From Haliea sp963974125 (GTDB lineage: Bacteria > Pseudomonadota > Gammaproteobacteria > Pseudomonadales > Halieaceae), in assembly GCA_963974125.1 (NCBI GenBank), contig CAXBCH010000004.1, forward strand, positions 62,001-126,000: 64,000 bases of DNA, written 5' to 3'. The position numbers and the translations under genes are program-made. Numbering within the stretch: the first letter of the stretch is position 1; every line of letters starts with the position of its first letter. Positions 1-7,398 of this stretch are shown in pieces. The notes beneath the pieces were generated by a model. The model was given only the letters and a program-made list of their open reading frames with translations, was not told the origin of the DNA and searched no databases.

Positions 1-2375
1 CGCGCTATGACAATCCCATCCCCAGCCGCGAGGCGATTCTCGAGCTGCTGGCCGAGGCGGACAAGCCCCTCAGTCACCCCCAGATCGCCAGGCAGCTCCT
101 GCTCGACGACGAAGACTCGATAGAAGCCTTGCGCAAGCGCCTGCGGGCGATGGAGCGCGATGGCCAGCTGATGGTCAACCGCCGCGGCGCCTACGGCCTG
201 GTGGACAAGATGAACCTGCTGCGCTGCCGGGTGCAGGGCCACCGCGACGGCTACGGCTTCGCCATTCCCCTGGAGCAGGGGGATGACCTCTACCTGAGCT
301 CGCGGCAGATGCAGTTCGTCTTTGATGGCGATGAAGTACTGGCCACTGTCATCGGCCTGGACCGGCGCGGGCGTCCGGAAGGCAGGGTGGTCGAAGTCCT
401 GCACCGTGGCACCAGTCGCATCGTCGGCCGCTATGAAGAGGAGAGCGGCATCGGCTTCGTGGTGCCGGACAACAGCCGCGTCAACCACCGCATCCTGATC
501 CCGCCGAAACTCAAGGGCGGTGCGAAGTCCGGCCAGATCGTCACTGCCGAGATCACCGACTACCCCACGCGCAACCTGGGTGCCAAGGGCAGCATCGTCG
601 AGGTACTGGGCGACCACCTGGATCCGGGCCTGGAAATCGATGTCGCGATTCGCTCCCACAACATCCCCCACGAGTGGCCGGAGGAGGTCCTGCGCGAGGC
701 CGGTTCGCTGGAGACGGAGCCGCTCGAAGAGGACAAGCAGTACCGCGCGGACCTGCGCAAGCTGGCCTTTGTCACCATCGACGGCGAAGATGCCCGCGAC
801 TTCGACGATGCCCTGTACTGTGAGAAGCGCCTGCGCGGCTGGCGCCTGTGGGTGGCGATCGCCGATGTCTCGCACTATGTGCAGCCGGGCTCGGCCCTGG
901 ACGAGGAAGCCGCCCTGCGCGGCAATTCGGTGTACTTCCCTGAGCAGGTGGTGCCGATGCTGCCCGAGGCCCTGTCCAACGGGCTCTGTTCGCTGAAGCC
1001 CGAAGTCGATCGCCTGGCCATGGTCTGCGAAATGGAACTCAGCGGCTCAGGCAAGCTGACCGGTTTCCGCTTTTTCGAGGCGGTGATTCACTCGCATGCC
1101 CGCCTGACCTATACCCAGGTCGGTGAGCTGCTGGAGCAGGGTAGCCATCCGGACATCAGCAAGAGCCTGGTCAAGGATCTGAAACGGCTGCACTCCCTGT
1201 ACAAGGTGCTGCGCAGCGCCCGCGGTGATCGCGGCGCGATTGATTTCGAGACCACCGAGACCCGTATCCTGTTCAACGAGCAGCGCAAGATCGACGCCAT
1301 CGTGCCGGTGGTGCGCAATGACGCCCACAAGATTGTCGAGGAGTGCATGCTCTGCGCCAACGTGGCGGCCGCGCGCTTCTATGAAGAACACAAATTGCCG
1401 GTCCTGTACCGGGTGCACGAAGGCCCCACCCCCGAGAAGCTGGAGAACCTGCGCGCCTTCCTGGGCGAGCTGGGCCTGGACCTGCGTGGCGGCGACAAGC
1501 CGACCCCGGCCCACTACGGCAAGCTGCTGGATGAAGTGCAGTCCCGCGACGACGCCAATGTCATCCAGACCATGCTGCTGCGCTCCCTGCGCCAGGCGGT
1601 CTACCAGCCCGAGAACGAGGGTCACTTCGGCCTTCACTATCCGGCCTATGCCCACTTCACCTCGCCGATCCGGCGCTATGCGGACCTGCTGGTGCACCGG
1701 GGCATCCGCCACATCATTCGTTCCAAGGTGCGCACCAAGACCGTGGTGCGCCAGCGCGGTGCGCCGCTGTTGCCGAAGGAGGATATCTTCCCCTACGACG
1801 AGCGCGACATGGTGGCGTACGGTATGCACTGCTCCATGTCCGAGCGGCGGGCGGACGATGCCACCCGCGATGTGGAGTCCTGGCTCAAGTGCGAGTTCCT
1901 GCAGGATCATGTGGGCGACGAGTTCGATGGCATCATTGCCGCGGTCACCAGCTTCGGCCTGTTTGTGGAGTTGCAGCCCATCTATATAGAAGGGCTGGTG
2001 CACATCAGCGCCCTGCCGGGCGACTACTACAGCTTCGATGCCTCGCACCAGCGCCTGGTTGGCGAGCGCAGCGGCCGCAGCTACAAGCTCGGTGGCCGGG
2101 TGCGGGTGCAGGTTGCGCGGGTGGACCTGGATGACAAGAAGGTCGATCTGGAAATGATTGATTCGAAGCCGCCCGAGGGTGGCGCGTCCAGGAAGTCGCG
2201 CAAGCCGGCCGGGAAGAAGGCGGCGTCGGGGCGCTCGGGGCAGGGGAAGAAGTCCGATGCTCCGGCGAAGAAGTCCGGTGCGCCGAAGAAAAAGTCCCCG
2301 GCGGCCAGCACGTCCGCTGCCGATCCGGAGCAGCCGGCCCCGGCCGCCAAGTCCCGCCGTCGCCGTCGCCGCTAG
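1..2375 (+). CDS. rnr: Ribonuclease R, 5'-truncated by the window start
   Basis: This is a 3'-to-5' exoribonuclease of the RNB family that degrades structured RNA and takes part in RNA quality control. The reading frame is open from base 3 and its first codons read RYDNPIPSREAIL, matching the N-terminal helix-turn-helix region of RNase R, so the true start lies upstream and an in-frame TTG at 129 is internal. Cold-shock-type domains follow, then the RNB catalytic core with the Asp-rich motif DGEDARDFDD (bases about 781-810), an S1 domain near the C-terminus, and a Lys/Arg/Ala-rich tail ending in six Arg. rlmB follows after 9 bp, the usual gammaproteobacterial rnr-rlmB pair. A long open frame on the opposite strand is a GC-driven shadow. 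Confidence 0.96.
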   Translation, partial: RYDNPIPSREAILELLAEADKPLSHPQIARQLLLDDEDSIEALRKRLRAMERDGQLMVNRRGAYGLVDKMNLLRCRVQGHRDGYGFAIPLEQGDDLYLSSRQMQFVFDGDEVLATVIGLDRRGRPEGRVVEVLHRGTSRIVGRYEEESGIGFVVPDNSRVNHRILIPPKLKGGAKSGQIVTAEITDYPTRNLGAKGSIVEVLGDHLDPGLEIDVAIRSHNIPHEWPEEVLREAGSLETEPLEEDKQYRADLRKLAFVTIDGEDARDFDDALYCEKRLRGWRLWVAIADVSHYVQPGSALDEEAALRGNSVYFPEQVVPMLPEALSNGLCSLKPEVDRLAMVCEMELSGSGKLTGFRFFEAVIHSHARLTYTQVGELLEQGSHPDISKSLVKDLKRLHSLYKVLRSARGDRGAIDFETTETRILFNEQRKIDAIVPVVRNDAHKIVEECMLCANVAAARFYEEHKLPVLYRVHEGPTPEKLENLRAFLGELGLDLRGGDKPTPAHYGKLLDEVQSRDDANVIQTMLLRSLRQAVYQPENEGHFGLHYPAYAHFTSPIRRYADLLVHRGIRHIIRSKVRTKTVVRQRGAPLLPKEDIFPYDERDMVAYGMHCSMSERRADDATRDVESWLKCEFLQDHVGDEFDGIIAAVTSFGLFVELQPIYIEGLVHISALPGDYYSFDASHQRLVGERSGRSYKLGGRVRVQVARVDLDDKKVDLEMIDSKPPEGGASRKSRKPAGKKAASGRSGQGKKSDAPAKKSGAPKKKSPAASTSAADPEQPAPAAKSRRRRRR

Positions 2376-2384
2376 CCCCGCCGC

Positions 2385-3155
2385 GTGCAATACATCTACG
2401 GCATTCACGCGGTCGACGGCCTGTTGCGGCGCAATCCTGCGGCGGTGCGGCAGTTGGCCCTGCAGCAGGGGCGTGCGGACAAGCGCATCGCCGGTCTTGA
2501 GGCCCTCGCCCGCAACCAGGGCGTGGCGGTGGTGCGCGAGCCGCGCAAGGTGCTGGATGAGCGGGTATCGGGTCGCCACCAGGGCGCCGTTGCCGCCGTC
2601 GTGGAGTCCGCCGCCGCGGGTCCCGCTGCCATGGGTGGCAATCTGCTGGATGAGGCCGACCTGCTGCGCCTGGTGGATGACAGTCCCGGGCCGGTCCTGC
2701 TGCTGGTGCTGGATGGCATTACCGACCCCCACAATCTCGGTGCCTGTCTGCGCAGTGCCGATGCCGCGGGTGTGCAGGCGGTCATCGTCCCCAGGGACAA
2801 GTCCGCGGACCTCGGTCCCACCGTCAGCAAGGTGGCCTGCGGCGCCGCCGAGGTTGTCCCCTTTGCCCGGGTCACCAATATCGCCCGTACCCTGGAGGCC
2901 CTCAAGGCCCGCGGCGTATGGATATACGGCACTGCCGGCGAGGCCCAGGCCACGGTCTACGACAGTGACCTCACGGGCTCGGTCGCGCTGGTGATGGGTG
3001 CCGAGGGCGCTGGCCTGCGGCGTCTGACCCGCGAGCTCTGCGACCACCTGGTCAAGCTGCCCATGGCCGGTTCGGTCAGCAGCCTCAACGTTTCGGTGGC
3101 CACCGGGATCTGCCTGTTCGAGGCGCTGCGCCAGCGCCGCCAGCCGGGGCGCTAG
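2385..3155 (+). CDS. rlmB: 23S rRNA (guanosine-2'-O-)-methyltransferase RlmB
   Basis: This is a SPOUT-class methyltransferase that uses SAM to 2'-O-methylate G2251 of 23S rRNA in the peptidyl-transferase centre. It has 256 residues, the normal length. The N-terminal substrate-binding domain begins YIYGIHAVDGLL. The C-terminal SPOUT knot carries motif 1 (NLGACLRSADAAG), motif 2 (VMGAEGAGLRRL) and motif 3 (LPMAGSVSSLNVSVA). The start is a GTG 9 bp after rnr, which suggests co-transcription with it. Nothing is odd in the sequence. Confidence 0.95.
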   Translation: MQYIYGIHAVDGLLRRNPAAVRQLALQQGRADKRIAGLEALARNQGVAVVREPRKVLDERVSGRHQGAVAAVVESAAAGPAAMGGNLLDEADLLRLVDDSPGPVLLLVLDGITDPHNLGACLRSADAAGVQAVIVPRDKSADLGPTVSKVACGAAEVVPFARVTNIARTLEALKARGVWIYGTAGEAQATVYDSDLTGSVALVMGAEGAGLRRLTRELCDHLVKLPMAGSVSSLNVSVATGICLFEALRQRRQPGR

Positions 3156-3171
3156 CGTCTGCCCGGAAGCG

Positions 3172-3199
3172 CTTGCGGCGAACCCGCAAACCCTATAGA
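3172..3199 (+). promoter_or_regulatory. Putative sigma-70 promoter of the rpsF operon
   Basis: A -10-like TATAGA lies at 3194-3199, with a -35-like CTTGCG at 3172-3177 (16-bp spacer). It sits between the rlmB stop and the leader hairpin that precedes rpsF. It was picked by eye only. Confidence 0.4.
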
Positions 3200-3241
3200 A
3201 TCCGCGGCCTGAATTTTGCCCGGCTGTTGCGACAGCCGATC

Positions 3242-3286
3242 CTCCTTGCTACACCACGCTGATGGGTAGCATTAACCCGTAAGGAG
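3242..3286 (+). promoter_or_regulatory. Candidate S6:S18-binding leader hairpin that occludes the rpsF ribosome binding site
   Basis: CTCCTT (3242-3247) can pair with AAGGAG (3281-3286), which is the rpsF Shine-Dalgarno. Directly stacked inside, GCTAC (3248-3252) pairs with GTAGC (3266-3270), and CCA (3254-3256) with TGG (3263-3265). The 3' side has a 10-nt bulge, 3271-3280, containing CCG. A two-part stem with a CCG-containing bulge is the hallmark of the S6:S18 autoregulatory leader known from other bacteria. The pairing is seen in the sequence; the function is inferred from that family. Confidence 0.55.
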
Positions 3287-3291
3287 CCACG

Positions 3292-3726
3292 ATGCGTCAT
3301 TACGAAGTTGTATTCATGGTCCACCCGGACCAGTCCGAACAGGTGCCCGGCATGATCGAGCGCTACTCCAATACCATCCAGAAAGACGGCGGCTCCGTGC
3401 ACCGTCTGGAAGACTGGGGCCGCCGCCAGCTGGCCTACCCCATCAACAAGATTCACAAGGCGCACTATATCCTGATGAATGTTGAAGCTTCCAACGAAGC
3501 GATGGAAGAACTGACCACCACCTTCCGTTACAACGACGCCGTACTGCGTAACCTGGTCATTCGCCGCGACGAAGCCGTCACCGATGAGTCATTCATCATG
3601 AAGGCCGAGAAGGAAAGCCGCGAGCGCAAGACCCGCTACGAGGAGCGCCAGTCGGCAGAAGCCGAGCGGACGCCCCGCGAAAGCAGCAGCAACGACAACG
3701 AAGGCGATGATGAGTCCGGCGAATAA
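3292..3726 (+). CDS. rpsF: 30S ribosomal protein S6
   Basis: S6 binds S18 and the central domain of 16S rRNA in the small subunit. The 144-residue product starts MRHYEVVFMVHPDQSEQ and contains the conserved RRQLAYPINK segment. It extends beyond the core into an acidic, Ser/Asn/Glu-rich C-terminal tail ending in DDESGE. The ATG has an AAGGAG Shine-Dalgarno 5 bp upstream, which is also one side of the leader hairpin. It heads the cluster rpsF-rpsR-membrane protein-rplI. The tail is of the kind RimK glutamylates in E. coli; a RimB-like protease is encoded at 35470-35907, but no RimK is visible here. Confidence 0.97.
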   Translation: MRHYEVVFMVHPDQSEQVPGMIERYSNTIQKDGGSVHRLEDWGRRQLAYPINKIHKAHYILMNVEASNEAMEELTTTFRYNDAVLRNLVIRRDEAVTDESFIMKAEKESRERKTRYEERQSAEAERTPRESSSNDNEGDDESGE

Positions 3727-3774
3727 GCCGCTCGCAGCCAGGTAACGATTATCAAGGTTCACAAGGAGTAGCCA

Positions 3775-4002
3775 ATGGCACGTTTTTTCCGTCGCCGCAA
3801 GTTCTGTCGCTTCACTGCCGAAGGCACGAAGGAAATCGACTACAAGGATCTGGAAACGCTGAAGGCGTACATTTCAGAAACCGGCAAGATCGTACCCAGC
3901 CGGATCACCGGGACCAAGGCCAGGTACCAGCGTCAGCTGGGCACCGCCATCAAGCGCGCGCGCTTCCTGGCCCTGCTGCCGTACTCGGACTCGCATCAGT
4001 AA
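3775..4002 (+). CDS. rpsR: 30S ribosomal protein S18
   Basis: This 75-residue protein has the usual S18 length and begins MARFFRRRKFCRFTAEG. The conserved core includes YKDLETLKAYI and GKIVPSRITGTKARYQRQL. S18 forms a heterodimer with S6 on the small-subunit platform, and that same dimer is the expected ligand of the leader upstream of rpsF. An AAGGAG-type ribosome binding site precedes the ATG. The gene is 48 bp downstream of rpsF in the same operon. Confidence 0.97.
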   Translation: MARFFRRRKFCRFTAEGTKEIDYKDLETLKAYISETGKIVPSRITGTKARYQRQLGTAIKRARFLALLPYSDSHQ

Positions 4003-4059
4003 ACATTCCCGGTCGCAGGCCGCAGCCTCTGGTTGCGGCGTGACTCTGGGAGGCGCGTT

Positions 4060-4962
4060 TTGAAAGGCCTGGCCAATTTCATCATGCGCGGTCGCCTGCA
4101 GGCACTGGTGGTGGCCGTTGCCGGTGCTGGCAGTCTGCTGTTCTGCTGGATCAGTGCTGCTGCCATCGCCCTGGTCACCCTGCGCCGCGGCGCGGGACAG
4201 GGTGGCTGGTTGCTGTTGTGGGCGGTGCTGCCGGCCGGCGCGCTGATGCTGGCCTTCGGCGACAGCGGGCCCCTGGCCCTGTTGCTGGGGACCGGTGCGC
4301 TGGCGCTGGTACTCAGGTTGACCGTGAGCCTGCCGCTGGCGATTCTGGCCAGTGTGCCGGTAGGCCTGGTCACCGGGTGGGCCGTGGCGGTATTTGGCGG
4401 CCCGGTGCTGGAGCAGATGCTGGCTTTTTTCGACCAGTTTCTGGGCAGCCTGGAGCAACAGATGGCCGCCGAGGGCGCGGCGGTGGTCACCCTGGCGCGG
4501 CCGACGGCGCTGCAGGTTGCAGGCATGCTGGGAGCCGCCAATGCAATCTTCAGCGTGCTCTGTCTGTTGCTGGCGCGCTGGTGGCAGGCGGCACTGTACA
4601 ACCCCGGCGGGTTTGCCGGCGAGTTTCGCGCCCTGTATTACCCGCCTGCAGTCAGCAGCCTGCTGGTGGTGGTGGCACTGGGTCTGGCCAGTCTCGGACT
4701 GGAGTACCGGTCCTGGGCCGCGATCTGCCTGGTGCCCCTGACCGCAGCCGGCCTCGCGCTGTTGCACGCCCGGGTGGCAATACGCGGTCGGGGTACCGGA
4801 TTGCTGGCCGGCTTTTACATTGCCTGGGTCCTGTTTGACCTGGCAAAGATTATGGTGGTGATCGCGGCTGTGGCCGACAGCTGGCTGGGATTTCGCCAGC
4901 GCTGGCAGGCCAGCACCGGGGGCAGTGTCTCCCGGCGCGACGACAGCGATGACCGCGACTGA
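4060..4962 (+). CDS. Polytopic membrane protein of unknown function in the rpsR-rplI interval
   Basis: This is a hydrophobic protein of about 300 residues with roughly eight predicted membrane segments and a short charged C-terminus (RRDDSDDRD). I chose the TTG at 4060 because GGGAGG at 4048-4053 gives good spacing; an earlier in-frame TTG at 4033 lacks such a site. A membrane protein of this general type between rpsR and rplI is common in Pseudomonas and relatives, and it resembles the YybS/DUF2232 group. Its function is not established. It lies 57 bp after rpsR and 47 bp before rplI, so it is very probably in the ribosomal operon. Confidence 0.85.
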   Translation: MKGLANFIMRGRLQALVVAVAGAGSLLFCWISAAAIALVTLRRGAGQGGWLLLWAVLPAGALMLAFGDSGPLALLLGTGALALVLRLTVSLPLAILASVPVGLVTGWAVAVFGGPVLEQMLAFFDQFLGSLEQQMAAEGAAVVTLARPTALQVAGMLGAANAIFSVLCLLLARWWQAALYNPGGFAGEFRALYYPPAVSSLLVVVALGLASLGLEYRSWAAICLVPLTAAGLALLHARVAIRGRGTGLLAGFYIAWVLFDLAKIMVVIAAVADSWLGFRQRWQASTGGSVSRRDDSDDRD

Positions 4963-5009
4963 CGATTTAAACCAAGCGGGAGGCGACTCCCCTGAAAGAG
5001 GAAATCAAG

Positions 5010-5459
5010 ATGGAAGTCATATTGCTGGAAAACATCGGCAACCTGGGTGGCCTGGGAGACAAGGTGGACGTGAAAGCCGGCTATGGCCGCAACTTCCTGA
5101 TCCCCCAGGGCAAGGCAGTGCCTGCAACCCGGGACAACATTGCCGAGTTTGAAACCCGTCGCGCCGAGCTGGAAGCCGCTGCGGCCGCAACCCTGGCTGC
5201 CGCCGAGAAGCGCGCCGAGGCCCTGAACGCCCTGCAGCCGATTTCCATCGGCGCCAATGCCGGCGAAGAGGGCAAACTGTTCGGTTCAGTGGGTACCCGC
5301 GATATCGCCGAGGCCCTGACCGCGGCCGGCTGCGAAGTGGACAAGTCCGAAGTGCGTCTCCCCGAGGGTCCCCTGCGCGAGCTGGGCGAGTTCGACGTGG
5401 ATATCCAGGTGCACGGCGACGTCACTGCCACGGTTGTCATCGCCGTCGTTGCCGAGTAA
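5010..5459 (+). CDS. rplI: 50S ribosomal protein L9
   Basis: L9 binds 23S rRNA near the L1 stalk and helps maintain reading-frame fidelity. The 149-residue protein has the diagnostic N-terminal domain (MEVILLENIGNLGGLGD, then YGRNFLIPQGKA), a long Ala/Glu-rich connecting helix at about residues 42-75, and a C-terminal domain ending in VVAE. A GAGGAAATCAAG ribosome-binding region precedes the ATG. The gene ends the S6-S18-L9 cluster and is followed by a strong hairpin at 5468-5487. Confidence 0.97.
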   Translation: MEVILLENIGNLGGLGDKVDVKAGYGRNFLIPQGKAVPATRDNIAEFETRRAELEAAAAATLAAAEKRAEALNALQPISIGANAGEEGKLFGSVGTRDIAEALTAAGCEVDKSEVRLPEGPLRELGEFDVDIQVHGDVTATVVIAVVAE

Positions 5460-5467
5460 ACATCTCT

Positions 5468-5487
5468 GCCCGGGCCCTGGCCCGGGC
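5468..5487 (+). terminator. GC-rich hairpin after rplI, possible terminator
   Basis: GCCCGGG (5468-5474) pairs with CCCGGGC (5481-5487) around a CCCTGG loop, 9 bp after the rplI stop. No run of T follows, so it may be a weak or Rho-assisted terminator. Confidence 0.4.
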
Positions 5488-5596
5488 GTCTCTCCGCTAT
5501 ACAGCGTACGCCAGGTTGAATAAATCCGGCGTGCCCTTTTCCATGCCCGGCAAAATCCGCTAACCTGTCCGGCCGCGACCGTCACAGCAGACCAGC

Positions 5597-7015
5597 ATGC
5601 CTGATACCGACTACCCCGGCGTTGTTTCCGAGCCCCCCTACGGCAGCGGGCGCGGTGTCAGCGACCGGGATATTGCCCGCATCAAGATGCAACCGCACTC
5701 GATCGAGGCCGAGCAGTCGGTCCTCGGCGGCCTGTTACTGTCCGCGGATGGCTGGGATGCGGTGGCGGAGGCGGTCACCGCGGCGGATTTCTACCGGCCC
5801 GATCACCGCCTGATTTTCCGCCAGATTGCCAAGCTGGCCGAGGCGGCGCAGCCGGTCGATGTAATTACTGTGGCAGACCGCCTGACCGCCAACGGCGAAC
5901 TGGATGCAGCCGGTGGCCTCGGCTATCTGGCGGAGCTTGCCAGCAACACTCCCAGCGCCTCCAATATCCGTGCCTACGCCCAGGTGGTCAGCGAGCGCGC
6001 CAGCTTGCGCAAATTGATCGAGGCGGCGCAGGTCATCGCCGAGAGCGGCTTCAGCCCGGAAGGGCGCACCTCCGATGAGCTGATCGACGAGGCTGAGCGC
6101 CTGATCATGCAGATCTCCGAGCACGGGCCCAAGGCCGGTGGCCCGCGGGAAGTGAACCCGTTGCTGCAGTCGGCCCTGAACCGGATCGAGGAACTGTTTC
6201 ACTCGGGCGGCGACATCACCGGCCTCGACACTGGCTTTCTCGATCTCAACCGCATGACCTCGGGCCTGCAGCCCTCGGACCTGGTGATCGTTGCCGGCCG
6301 TCCGTCCATGGGCAAGACCAGCTTTGCCATGAACCTGGTGGAAAACGCGGTACTGGGGCAGGACAAGCCGATCCTGGTGTTCAGCATGGAGATGCCCGCG
6401 GAACAGCTCATCATCCGCATGCTGTCCTCGGTCGGCCGCATCGACCAGACCCGGATCCGCAACGGCAAGCTGGAGCAGGAAGACTGGCCCAAGCTCAGCA
6501 ACGCCGTCTCCAAGCTCAAGGACCGGCCGCTGTTCATCGACGACACCCCGGCGCTGACGCCCACGGAAGTGCGCAGCCGCGCCCGCCGCATTACCCGCGA
6601 GCACGGCCAGATCGGGATGATCATGGTGGACTACATCCAGCTGATGCAGATTGCCGGCTCCTCCGAGGGGCGTACCGCGGAGATCTCCGAGATCTCCCGC
6701 AGCCTCAAGGCCATCGCCAAGGAGTTCCAGTGCCCGATGGTGGCCCTGTCCCAGCTCAATCGCTCTCTGGAGCAGCGCCCCAACAAGCGCCCGGTCAATT
6801 CGGACCTGCGCGAGTCCGGGGCGATCGAGCAGGACGCCGATGTGATCATGTTCATCTACCGGGACGAGGTCTACAACGAGGATTCGCCGGACAAGGGGAC
6901 GGCGGAGATCATTCTCGGGAAGCAGCGGAATGGGCCGATCGGGAGTTGTCGGCTGGCGTTCATCGGCCAATTCACACGCTTCGAAAACCTCGCTCGCGGT
7001 AATTACGACGACTGA
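5597..7015 (+). CDS. dnaB: Replicative DNA helicase DnaB
   Basis: DnaB is the hexameric helicase that unwinds DNA at the replication fork and recruits primase. The 472-residue product has the N-terminal domain (QPHSIEAEQSVLGGLLL), the linker, and the RecA-like C-terminal domain with Walker A GRPSMGKTSFAMN, Walker B IMVDYIQLM, and the conserved LSQLNRSLEQR and LRESGAIEQDADV segments. There is no sign of an intein. The next gene on this strand is far away; a palindromic element begins 59 bp past the stop. The DnaT-like/lambda-P-like pair 5 kb downstream is its likely loading machinery. Confidence 0.97.
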   Translation: MPDTDYPGVVSEPPYGSGRGVSDRDIARIKMQPHSIEAEQSVLGGLLLSADGWDAVAEAVTAADFYRPDHRLIFRQIAKLAEAAQPVDVITVADRLTANGELDAAGGLGYLAELASNTPSASNIRAYAQVVSERASLRKLIEAAQVIAESGFSPEGRTSDELIDEAERLIMQISEHGPKAGGPREVNPLLQSALNRIEELFHSGGDITGLDTGFLDLNRMTSGLQPSDLVIVAGRPSMGKTSFAMNLVENAVLGQDKPILVFSMEMPAEQLIIRMLSSVGRIDQTRIRNGKLEQEDWPKLSNAVSKLKDRPLFIDDTPALTPTEVRSRARRITREHGQIGMIMVDYIQLMQIAGSSEGRTAEISEISRSLKAIAKEFQCPMVALSQLNRSLEQRPNKRPVNSDLRESGAIEQDADVIMFIYRDEVYNEDSPDKGTAEIILGKQRNGPIGSCRLAFIGQFTRFENLARGNYDD

Positions 7016-7073
7016 CACCCTTCCTTGCTGTCCCGATGTCTCGCTGATGCCGCGGGGTCCGCGGCCCCGGCGC

Positions 7074-7180
7074 CTGGTTGCTCCCTGGCGGGACACGCTG
7101 TGAATACATCCCTGTAAGCTCTTCGGCCTGGGCGGCCCCACGCATCCATGCCGTCGACGGTCCCGCCAGGGAGCAACCAG
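7074..7180 (+). repeat. Palindromic element, family 1, copy 1
   Basis: A 21-bp arm at 7074-7094 is perfectly complementary to 7160-7180. The 65-bp core starts ACGCTGTGAATACATCC and contains further small inverted repeats such as GCATCCATGC (7142-7151). The core matches the core of the element at 7277-7366 read on the other strand (24 of the first 27 bases), whereas the arms of the two copies are unrelated except for the innermost GGAC/GTCC. It lies 59 bp after dnaB with the core in the direction of dnaB transcription. Together with its partner it fills most of the gene-free stretch 7016-7398, in which I see nothing else. Confidence 0.75.
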
Positions 7181-7276
7181 CCACCGGGTCCCCGATCAAG
7201 GCAGTGAATTCAGGCCTTCGGGGTCGCTTGACCAGTGAAGTCTCGCGATGGCCGGGGCGCGCACTGAGCGGTGGGG

Positions 7277-7366
7277 CGGGAGTGGAGGGCAGGACCGTAT
7301 GCGACATGGATGTCGCATCCGAGCGTACATGGACGTATTCACAGCGTGTCCTGCCCTCCACTCCCG
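7277..7366 (-). repeat. Palindromic element, family 1, copy 2 (inverted)
   Basis: The 19-bp arms at 7277-7295 and 7348-7366 are perfectly complementary. The core, read on the minus strand, begins ACGCTGTGAATACGTCC as in the copy at 7074-7180. Its second half contains a perfect inner hairpin, GCGACAT/ATGTCGC (7301-7316). It lies 33 bp past the stop of the acyl-CoA dehydrogenase gene, with the core on that gene's strand. Confidence 0.75.
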
Positions 7367-7398
7367 GCCTACCGCGCAGCCGTAACGGAGCGGGAAGG

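Noticed and set aside
129..131. TTG as the start of RNase R
   Set aside because: The frame is open to the window edge and the upstream codons encode the conserved RNase R N-terminus, so the true start is outside.
1047..3047. Open frame of 666 codons on the minus strand opposite rnr and rlmB
   Set aside because: It lies antisense to two clear housekeeping genes, has low-complexity His/Gln/Gly-rich translation and no ribosome binding site; it reflects high GC third positions.
7016..7398. attC-type integron sites or a CRISPR array
   Set aside because: There are only two imperfect inverted copies, no integrase or cas genes, no regular spacers and no attC core sites; the palindromes fit better as dispersed elements.
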